Both the position numbers and the translations under genes were made by a program. Below are positions 8,130 to 14,071 of a stretch of DNA of 14,071 nt, one piece after another. The notes below the pieces were generated by a model that saw only the letters and a program-made list of their open reading frames with translations, searched no databases and was not told where the DNA came from. Source of the DNA: Planctomycetota bacterium (GTDB lineage Bacteria > Planctomycetota > Phycisphaerae > Phycisphaerales > UBA1924); the NCBI GenBank assembly GCA_023434205.1, contig JAEYTB010000091.1, positions 1 to 14,071 on the forward strand. Direction: 5' to 3'. Position 1 is the stretch's first letter, and the number at the start of each line of letters is the position of its first letter.

Positions 8130-11100
8130 ATGTCGCGCAAGATCGTTCGGAATACGTCAGTGTCGACGGCGCTGCTGCTGGCGTCCATGGCCTACGCACA
8201 ACCTACCTTGACCGAGGACTTCGGCACGCTGACCAACGGCGTCCCGGTGACCCGCTCCATCAGCGTGGCTCCGAACCAGATCCTCTGGTACAAGCTGACC
8301 CTCCCCGTGGCCCTGCCGGCCGGCGCCACGGCGGCGGAGTACCTCGACATCCGCACCCACGGCGCGGGCCTGACCATCACCGACACCGAGATCGCCCTGT
8401 ATGACTCGGTCGGCAACTTCGCCAGCGGGTCGTCCGCCACGAGCACGGACGACGACGACGGCCCCGGCCTTGCCAGCGCGCTGAGCTACGGCGCCGTGTG
8501 CGCGGTGCGGCCGAACCTCGACGCTCCCAACGCCGCGGGCGTGGACGGCAACGGGCGTGACGGTGGCCTGGCGGCCGGCGACTACTACCTCGCCGTGGTG
8601 CGCTTCAACTCCACGTTCGCGACCCCCTGGGCCCCCACCCCTCCCACGACGGGAACCACCGGCGCGATGCAGCTCGACGTGGACTACGGCACCTCCGGCC
8701 CCCAGCCGGCCCCCAACTTCACGGCCGGCGCCGCGAGCCCCTCGGGCGTGCCCGCGGGCTCCAACGTGCTGCTGACCGCGACGGTGGCGCCCTGCGGCGC
8801 AGCCGGCCTGGTCACGACCATCGACCTGTCCCCCATCGGCGGCCCCTCGAACGCTCAGATGTTCGATGACGGCACCAACGGCGACGTGACCCCGGGCAAC
8901 AACGTGTGGTCGCTCGCGTACGCGGTGCCCGGCGCCACCGCGACCGGCGCCTACAACCTGACCGTGACCGGCACCAACGGCGACTCGCTCGTGGGCAACC
9001 GCGACATCGCGATGAACGTCATTGGCCCCCCCGCGGTGCTCACCCCCGACGGCGGCGGCGTGTACACCGAGATCGAGGACAACGACAACAAGAGCCGCGC
9101 GAACATCATCACGACGATGGTGAACGGACAGTCCATCACCGGCACCTCGACCGGCACCAGCACGATCACCGCCGGCAACGCCAGCGCCGACAACTTCCGC
9201 ATCAAGACCGCCCCCGCGGCCCTGGGCATCTACCAGCACCAGCTCTCCCTCGACAGCGCGACCAACTCGCACACCGGCACGATCCGCGGCCTGACCCAGA
9301 CCGCTCGCGTGCCCAACGCGGGCAGCGACGCGGTGATCCAGACCTCTTCGACGGCCACGAGCCCAGCCCGCACCAACAAGTGGTACGGCTTCGGCAAGTC
9401 CGAAGAGATCTTCTACCGCGTGACCGGCACCACCGCAACCACCGCGAACTACGTCGCCAGCTACTCGGTGACCCCGGTCTCCCCGATCGACGCGGGCGAC
9501 TTCTTCGAGGGCAGCATCACCATCGACCGCGGCGGCCACACCACCGACGTCGACTTCATCGTGTACGACTCGAACTTCGACCCGGTCCCCACCTACTCCA
9601 ACGACGAGCCCAACGCGCTCACCCGGAACTATCCGATCGGCACGTACTACGTCGCGTGGTCCAACTTCAACACCTGCAACGACCAGCCCGCTCCGTCGGA
9701 CGACACCTGGCAGACCGGCAACCTGATGGACTTCCCCAACGTGGTGGCCAACAGCAGCACCGCAAACGTGGCCAACATGGGCATCCGCTTCACGGACCTC
9801 ACCGCGGCCCCGGTCACCGTCGCGGCGGCCCGGCCCGGCTTCTTCGAGGTGACCTGGGTCCGGTTCGATGTGGTGCCGCTCACCACGCCGACCAACCCCG
9901 TGGGCTCCGGCTCGGCTTCCCCCGCTTCGGCTCAGATCACGGGCAACGTGCTGCTGACCGTCAGCGTCTCCCCGGGCCTGAACCCGCCCAGCACCAACAT
10001 CACCGTGGTGGGCGACCTCAGCTCCATCAACGGGGCCTCGTCTCAGACCTTCTACGACGACGGCACCAACGGCGATGTGACGCCCGGCGACAACATCTTC
10101 AGCTTCTCCACCGCGCTCAATGAGCCGCTCTCGGCGGGCCCGGCCAGCGTTCCCTTCACCGTCGCCGACGGCGAGGCACGCAGCAGCAACGGGGCCATCA
10201 ACTTCACCCTTACCGCAGCCCCCACCGGCGGCTGCTGCATCGCCGGCGCCTGCTCGGTCACCTCGCAGTACAGCTGCGTCACCGGCGGCGGCACCTACAA
10301 CGGCAACGGCACCGACTGCGGCGCCGTCAACTACTCAATGTCCGACGGCGGCGGGACCTTCTCCAGCATCGCCGGCACGGGCACGCTGCTGACCACGGTC
10401 TCGAACTGCGATGACTGCAGCCAGCTCATCACGCTGCCCTTCACTTTCAACATCTACGAGAACGCCTACACCGAGTGCCGCGTGATCTCCAACGGCAACG
10501 TGCAGTTCGGCACGTCGAACTCGACGACCTTCAGCAACTCCGCGATCCCCAGCACCGCGACGCCCAACAACGCGCTCTACCCGCTGTGGGACGACTACGA
10601 CACCAGCGACACCACCGGCTTCGGCCAGGGTGACATCTACACCCAGGAAGTGGGAACGGCGCCCAACCGCCAGTTCATCATCGAGTGGAACAACGTCACC
10701 CAGTACCGCCAGGGCGGCACGTTCAACGCCACCAGCGAGAACTTCCAGGTCGTGCTGTTCGAGGGCACCAACAACGTCGAGTTCCGCTACGGCGTGATCT
10801 CGCCCATCAATACCACCAACACGGGCCAGGGCACGGGCATCGATGCCAGCGGCGGCGACGCCACCATCGGCATCGAGAACGCCGCGGGCACCAGCGCCGT
10901 GAGCATCCCCAGCAACGGCTTCACCGGCACCACGCAGACCATCACCTACTCCAACGCCAACCCCTGTGCCCCGGTCTGCGGCACGGCGGACTTTGACGGC
11001 GACGGCGACACCGGCACCGACGCCGACATCGAGGCCTTCTTCGCCTGCCTTGCCGGCAACTGCTGCGCAACCTGCTTCGAGCTCGGCGCCGACTTCAACG

Positions 11101-11171
11101 CCGACGGCGACGTGGGCACGGACGCCGACATCGAGTCGTTCTTCCGCGTCCTGGCCGGCGGCCCCTGCTGA
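8130..11171 (+). CDS. Giant secreted multidomain protein with C-terminal GC-type dockerin-like domain
   Basis: The product is 1013 residues. The ATG at 8130 has GAGGGAG 6 bases upstream and begins a signal peptide with likely cleavage after A21-Y22-A23. Order of parts: a PPC/DVUA0089-like domain (about 27-190, with the acidic DDDDGPG and GDYYLAVV); a choice-of-anchor-X-like domain (198-298, FDDGTNGDVTPGNN); an EPND-type domain (311-585, EIEDND and WYGFGKSEE); a second X domain (589-695, YDDGTNGDVTPGDN); a Cys-rich stretch GGCCIAGACSV...CG (about 699-731); a nidogen-like beta domain (734-944, LPFTFNIYENAY, WNNVTQY, FRYG); and a dockerin-like domain (947-1013) with calcium loops DFDGDGDTGTDADIE and DFNADGDVGTDADIE, ending GGPC. 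All parts fit an extracellular, calcium-binding, adhesive or display protein; no enzymatic domain is recognised. It is probably monocistronic, with its own promoter and terminator. It is a paralogue of the gene at 11505. Confidence 0.9.
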   Translation: MSRKIVRNTSVSTALLLASMAYAQPTLTEDFGTLTNGVPVTRSISVAPNQILWYKLTLPVALPAGATAAEYLDIRTHGAGLTITDTEIALYDSVGNFASGSSATSTDDDDGPGLASALSYGAVCAVRPNLDAPNAAGVDGNGRDGGLAAGDYYLAVVRFNSTFATPWAPTPPTTGTTGAMQLDVDYGTSGPQPAPNFTAGAASPSGVPAGSNVLLTATVAPCGAAGLVTTIDLSPIGGPSNAQMFDDGTNGDVTPGNNVWSLAYAVPGATATGAYNLTVTGTNGDSLVGNRDIAMNVIGPPAVLTPDGGGVYTEIEDNDNKSRANIITTMVNGQSITGTSTGTSTITAGNASADNFRIKTAPAALGIYQHQLSLDSATNSHTGTIRGLTQTARVPNAGSDAVIQTSSTATSPARTNKWYGFGKSEEIFYRVTGTTATTANYVASYSVTPVSPIDAGDFFEGSITIDRGGHTTDVDFIVYDSNFDPVPTYSNDEPNALTRNYPIGTYYVAWSNFNTCNDQPAPSDDTWQTGNLMDFPNVVANSSTANVANMGIRFTDLTAAPVTVAAARPGFFEVTWVRFDVVPLTTPTNPVGSGSASPASAQITGNVLLTVSVSPGLNPPSTNITVVGDLSSINGASSQTFYDDGTNGDVTPGDNIFSFSTALNEPLSAGPASVPFTVADGEARSSNGAINFTLTAAPTGGCCIAGACSVTSQYSCVTGGGTYNGNGTDCGAVNYSMSDGGGTFSSIAGTGTLLTTVSNCDDCSQLITLPFTFNIYENAYTECRVISNGNVQFGTSNSTTFSNSAIPSTATPNNALYPLWDDYDTSDTTGFGQGDIYTQEVGTAPNRQFIIEWNNVTQYRQGGTFNATSENFQVVLFEGTNNVEFRYGVISPINTTNTGQGTGIDASGGDATIGIENAAGTSAVSIPSNGFTGTTQTITYSNANPCAPVCGTADFDGDGDTGTDADIEAFFACLAGNCCATCFELGADFNADGDVGTDADIESFFRVLAGGPC
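8205..9024 (+). repeat. Composite module P+X, copy 1 (second copy at 13231-14007)
   Basis: This block encodes the PPC/DVUA0089-like domain followed by a choice-of-anchor-X-like domain. The copy in the next gene keeps the same marks: (F/L)GTL-x-NG, a WYK-(L/F)-x-LP core, DDDDGPG, NGRDG-x-LAAG-(D/T)YYL, then LLTATV-x-P and DDGTNGD. Limits are approximate and were drawn by eye from the translations. Confidence 0.75.
9060..10214 (+). repeat. Composite module M+X, copy 1 (second copy at 12018-13221)
   Basis: This block encodes the EPND-type domain plus an X domain. Shared marks with the copy in the next gene are E-(I/V)-E-x-ND, DNF-x-I-x-TA, HT-x-TIRG, WYGFGK-x-E, YRV-x-GT, NVVANSSTANVAN versus NVLANTSTTTVAN, and in the X part PASAQI, NPPSTNI, DLSSI, DDGTNGDVT and DGEARSS. 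The X domains following M resemble each other more than those following P. Confidence 0.78.
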
Positions 11172-11214
11172 TTCCGCCGCGGCTGGTCGGTCGGTAGCGT
11201 TCTGAGATCACCCC

Positions 11215-11245
11215 GCCCCCGGGCCCCGACGGCCCGGGGGCTTTT
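11215..11245 (+). terminator. Strong intrinsic terminator after the 1013-residue protein gene
   Basis: A perfect 11-bp stem, GCCCCCGGGCC (11215-11225) with GGCCCGGGGGC (11231-11241), has a 5-base loop CCGAC and is followed by TTTT (11242-11245). It lies 43 bases after the stop codon. Confidence 0.92.
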
Positions 11246-11393
11246 CATTGGCACCCGCACACCAACCTGACTGCCGGTCGGGGCTTTCACCTGTCGTTTG
11301 GCCCTCGTGCGGATATGGCGCGGCTTTTTGGGACGAGAATGGGGCCCGGGCGCAGTTCCAGCGCGAGATTGGTTAAGGATTCCTCGTTTTCCT

Positions 11394-11423
11394 TTGACAG
11401 TACCGGGCAGGTGGTGGTATCTG
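11394..11423 (+). promoter_or_regulatory. Putative sigma70-type promoter of the second paralogue
   Basis: A perfect -35, TTGACA (11394-11399), is followed after 18 bases by TATCTG (11418-11423), a weaker -10. The T-rich stretch just upstream resembles that of the first paralogue. The predicted leader is about 75 bases. Confidence 0.6.
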
Positions 11424-11453
11424 TATGGGTTGAGACGGGCTCTGCGCCGGTCA

Positions 11454-11490
11454 TTCGGCCGCGCGCGGCGCTCGGTGTGCACACTTTTTT
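11454..11490 (+). promoter_or_regulatory. Leader element shared with the first paralogue
   Basis: In order: TTCGGCC (11454-11460), the self-complementary GCCGCGCGCGGC (11458-11469), GGTGTGC (11474-11480) and CTTTTTT (11484-11490), followed by the ribosome binding site. Parts and order match 8051-8104, although spacing differs. Confidence 0.4.
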
Positions 11491-11504
11491 GGGGAGATTG
11501 CTCT

Positions 11505-14071
11505 ATGAAGAAGATGAGGAAGTCTGTTGCGGGCATCACGGCTGTTTCGGCGGCCTGGCTCGCGGCGGCGGCCGTCGCGGCCCCGCAGGAGAGCGTCACG
11601 TTTAACGGCGTGGACAGCAACGGCGGCGCGAACAACGCCGTGAACGTGATCCACACCCACGCCTTTACGGGCGGGTACTCGCCCAAGTCCTTCCGTCTCC
11701 AGGGCGACATCGCTCAGGTCGCCGGGGGCAGCTTCCAGTCCGAGGCCATGATCCTCGTGACGCCGCCCAGCGGCGTCCCCTTCGAGGTCCAGACCTCCCT
11801 CCGCGGCTCCCCGGCCTTTGTGGGCACCTCGACCGTCGATGTGACGCTGCCGATCCCCACCAGCCTGGCGGACGCGGCCGGTACCTGGAGCTTCCGCTTC
11901 TTCGAGAGCTTTGACGACGGCGGCACGAGCACCGTCGACGCGAACTGGACCTCGATCACCATCACGCTGGACGATGCGCTGCCCGTCGGCGGCGCCGCTG
12001 CAACGGGCGCCGGCACCTTCTCCGAGGTCGAGCCCAACGACGCCACGTTCTTCAACATGCAGAACGCGGCGTTCCCCCTCGCCTCGGCCTTCGGCGCTGC
12101 CAACACGCTCACGATGGCTGTGGGCGACTCCATCACGGGCAACGCGCAGGGTTCGGCGACGACCAACCCGGGCGTCGCGGCGTCGGTGGACAACTTCCTC
12201 ATCCAGACGGCGGCTGACGCCCCGGCGCTGTACCGCTACCAGCTCACCCTGAGCTCGGCGGTCACGGGCCACACCGCGACGATCCGCGGCGCCTCGCAGA
12301 GCACGAACCTGGGCACCGGCAACCCCGGCGCCGTCCGGATCGGCGCTGACGGCCTCTTCCAGACCGGCCAGACGGTCGGTTCCACCCGTGTCAGCCAGTG
12401 GTACGGCTTCGGCAAGGGCGAGGCGGTCCACTACCGCGTCGCCGGCACCGCGTCCACGACGAGCGACTACACCGCCACGCTGAGCCGCACGACGGTCAGC
12501 CCGGTGGTCGCCGGCAGCACCGTCGCCGCGGGCAACGTGAGCTTCTCCCGCTCCGGCCACACCAACACGGTGGATGTGCTCCTGCTCGACAGCAACTACA
12601 ACACCGTCGCAAGCTGGCACGGGATGACGACGGGCGCGATGACCCGGAACCTCACCCCCGGCACGTACTACATGGTGGTCTCCAACGCCACCACGGCGGA
12701 CAACGGCGCCAGCTCGGCGGACTCCACGACCCGCACGAACGCGGTCACCAACATGCCCAACGTGCTGGCCAACACGTCCACCACGACGGTGGCGAACCTG
12801 GCCATGAACATCGTGGACGGCCTGGGCTCGCAGACGGTCGCGGGCTCCAAGGCCGCGGCCTTCGACGTGCAGCTCTACCAGTTCACGGTCGCGAACGTCA
12901 CCACCCCGCCCAGCGGCGTGGGCAGCAGCGTCCCGGCCTCCGCCCAGATCAATGACAACGCGCTCCTGCGCGTGACGGTCACCCCGGGCACCAACCCCCC
13001 GAGCACGAACATCGCGGTGGTGGCCGACCTCAGCTCCATCGGCGGCTCCGCCAGCCAGGCGTTCTTCGATGACGGCACCAACGGCGACGTCACCGGCGGC
13101 GACAACATCTTCTCCTACGCCGTCACGGCCCCCGGCACGGTCGGCGGCTACTCCATGCCCTTCACCGTCTCCGACGGCGAGGCCCGCTCCAGCGGCGGCA
13201 ACATCAACCTGACCGTGTTCGCCCCGCCGACCGCGACGGACCTCGGGACGCTCGCCAACGGCAGCAACACCGCCCCGACCCTGCCCGTGGGCCTGGCCGA
13301 GGTGCAGTGGTACAAGTTCGTGCTGCCCTCCGAGGTCAGCGCGGCCAACGCCAACTGGCTGGACATCGTGAGCGACGGCGCCCTCAGCGGCGGCACGTTC
13401 ACCAACGACACCATCATGGCCCTCTACAACGCCGACGGCACCGTGCGGGCCAGCGACGATGACGACGGCCCCGGCTCCTTCAGCACCCTGAGCTTCGGCC
13501 AGACCACGCCGACCCGCCCCAACGGCACCGGCGTGGCCCACAACGGGCGTGACGGCACGCTCGCCGCGGGCACCTACTACCTGGTGATCTCGGGCTACAA
13601 CTGCGGCTTCTCGCCCAACTTCGTGCTCAACCCCACGTCGAACTCCGCGGGTTCGGTGGGGGGCACGCTCTTCCTCGGCCCGGCCCCCAGCGCTCCGACC
13701 GTGGTCGGCGGCACGGCCAGCGGCCTGGCCGGCGGCACGGCGCTGCTGACCGCGACGGTGACCCCGGGCGCCCTGCCCACCAGCACCAACCTGGCGGTCA
13801 ACGCCGACCTCACGGCTGTTGGCGGCTCGGCCACCAACGCGATGTACGACGACGGCACCAACGGTGACGCCACCGGCGGTGACAACGTCTTCTCGCTGGT
13901 CGTGTCCATCCCCGGGGCCCAGGCCGCGGGCGCGTACGCGGTGCCGATGGTGGTCTCCGACGGGGAGGCCCGCTCCAGCAACGGCAGCGGCACCATCAAC
14001 GTCGATGAGGCCGGCCAGACCCTCGCCACGGCGCTGAACGTCGACGGCGTGGGCGCGATCACCTCGATCTC
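11505..14071 (+). CDS. Giant secreted multidomain protein, paralogue of the upstream gene, 3' end beyond window
   Basis: The frame is open for 855 residues to the window edge. ATG 11505 has GGGGAG 8 bases upstream and starts a signal peptide (MKKMRK, then an Ala/Val/Leu core, cleavage near residue 26). Order of parts: a jelly-roll-like N-terminal domain not found in the paralogue (about 28-160, with GTWSFRFFESFDDGG); an EPND-type domain (172-462, EVEPNDATF and WYGFGKGEA); a choice-of-anchor-X-like domain (468-572, FDDGTNGDVTGGDN); a PPC/DVUA0089-like domain (576-724, DDDDGPG and GTYYLVISGYNC); a second X domain (728-834, YDDGTNGDATGGDN); and the start of a further module (DEAGQTLATALNVDG). 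The order of the two composite modules is reversed compared with the upstream gene. It is expected to be exported and extracellular; by analogy its unseen C-terminus may carry the same dockerin-like anchor. No enzymatic domain is recognised. Confidence 0.88.
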   Translation, partial: MKKMRKSVAGITAVSAAWLAAAAVAAPQESVTFNGVDSNGGANNAVNVIHTHAFTGGYSPKSFRLQGDIAQVAGGSFQSEAMILVTPPSGVPFEVQTSLRGSPAFVGTSTVDVTLPIPTSLADAAGTWSFRFFESFDDGGTSTVDANWTSITITLDDALPVGGAAATGAGTFSEVEPNDATFFNMQNAAFPLASAFGAANTLTMAVGDSITGNAQGSATTNPGVAASVDNFLIQTAADAPALYRYQLTLSSAVTGHTATIRGASQSTNLGTGNPGAVRIGADGLFQTGQTVGSTRVSQWYGFGKGEAVHYRVAGTASTTSDYTATLSRTTVSPVVAGSTVAAGNVSFSRSGHTNTVDVLLLDSNYNTVASWHGMTTGAMTRNLTPGTYYMVVSNATTADNGASSADSTTRTNAVTNMPNVLANTSTTTVANLAMNIVDGLGSQTVAGSKAAAFDVQLYQFTVANVTTPPSGVGSSVPASAQINDNALLRVTVTPGTNPPSTNIAVVADLSSIGGSASQAFFDDGTNGDVTGGDNIFSYAVTAPGTVGGYSMPFTVSDGEARSSGGNINLTVFAPPTATDLGTLANGSNTAPTLPVGLAEVQWYKFVLPSEVSAANANWLDIVSDGALSGGTFTNDTIMALYNADGTVRASDDDDGPGSFSTLSFGQTTPTRPNGTGVAHNGRDGTLAAGTYYLVISGYNCGFSPNFVLNPTSNSAGSVGGTLFLGPAPSAPTVVGGTASGLAGGTALLTATVTPGALPTSTNLAVNADLTAVGGSATNAMYDDGTNGDATGGDNVFSLVVSIPGAQAAGAYAVPMVVSDGEARSSNGSGTINVDEAGQTLATALNVDGVGAITSI
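12018..13221 (+). repeat. Composite module M+X, copy 2
   Basis: Second copy of the block at 9060-10214. Here it comes before the P+X block rather than after it. Limits are approximate. Confidence 0.78.
13231..14007 (+). repeat. Composite module P+X, copy 2
   Basis: Second copy of the block at 8205-9024, here placed after the M+X block. The P domain keeps the acidic DDDDGPG and the AHNGRDGTLAAGTYYL stretch. Limits are approximate. Confidence 0.75.

Larger units (their letters stand above)
11172..11504 (+). other. 333-base gene-free stretch between the two paralogues
   Basis: It holds, in order, the strong intrinsic terminator of the upstream gene (11215-11245), about 150 bases in which I see no gene or clear element, a T-rich stretch with a TTGACA promoter (11387-11423), and a leader of about 75 bases with a GC palindrome and the ribosome binding site GGGGAG (11491-11496). 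No small gene with a supported start was found. Confidence 0.7.

Noticed and set aside
8906..10123. A 405-codon plus-strand frame inside the first giant gene
   Set aside because: The Arg/His-rich translation is a frame shift of the real gene, whose own frame continues without a break from 8130 to 11171.
11451..13541. A 696-codon open frame antisense to the second giant gene
   Set aside because: Low-complexity Gly/Ala/Val/Arg translation, typical of antisense frames in GC-rich DNA; the plus-strand frame has a signal peptide, ribosome binding site and conserved modules.
8865..13868. Recurring GACGGCACCAACGGCGA-type sequences that could be taken for dispersed DNA repeats or a mobile element
   Set aside because: All copies lie in the same reading frame and encode the DDGTNGD motif of the choice-of-anchor-X-like domain, so they reflect protein modules, not transposable DNA or CRISPR repeats.

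Overview
The window is GC-rich, densely coding bacterial DNA, most likely from a planctomycete of the Phycisphaerae. The lineage call is an inference from three things: very long secreted proteins built of beta-rich modules, a C-terminal dockerin-like domain of the kind annotated as 'GC-type dockerin' in that group, and a PEP-CTERM-like tail on a repeat protein. No RNA genes, CRISPR arrays, insertion sequences or phage genes are visible, so this looks like ordinary chromosome with a lineage-specific secreted-protein locus at its right end.

Left part (1-3894): a minus-strand OPT-family transporter, cut by the window edge, diverges from a TauE/SafE-family membrane permease. Next is a secreted FG-GAP/VCBS-type protein with five tandem repeats of about 50 residues and a PEP-CTERM-like C-terminus.

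Centre (3953-7972): ribonuclease III (rnc) on the minus strand and ribosomal protein L34 (rpmH) on the plus strand diverge from a 268-base spacer. L34 ends at a strong intrinsic terminator. A two-gene unit follows: a MoxR-type AAA+ ATPase whose stop codon overlaps the GTG start of a 580-residue predicted lipoprotein of unknown function. The usual MoxR partners (DUF58 and von Willebrand A proteins) are absent. An intrinsic terminator closes the unit.

Right part (7973-14071): two tandem, independently promoted genes encode giant secreted multidomain paralogues. The first (1013 residues) is complete and ends in a two-loop dockerin-like domain with a terminal cysteine. The second is cut by the window end after 855 residues. 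They share two composite building blocks, a PPC/DVUA0089-like domain plus a choice-of-anchor-X-like domain, and an EPND-type domain plus the same X domain, but in opposite order. Their promoters and 5' leaders also resemble each other, which suggests duplication of whole transcription units followed by module shuffling.

The observations most worth following are the shuffled paralogue pair with its shared leader, the MoxR-lipoprotein unit, two different C-terminal sorting signals within one window, and an RNase III that lacks one of the usual acidic metal-binding residues.
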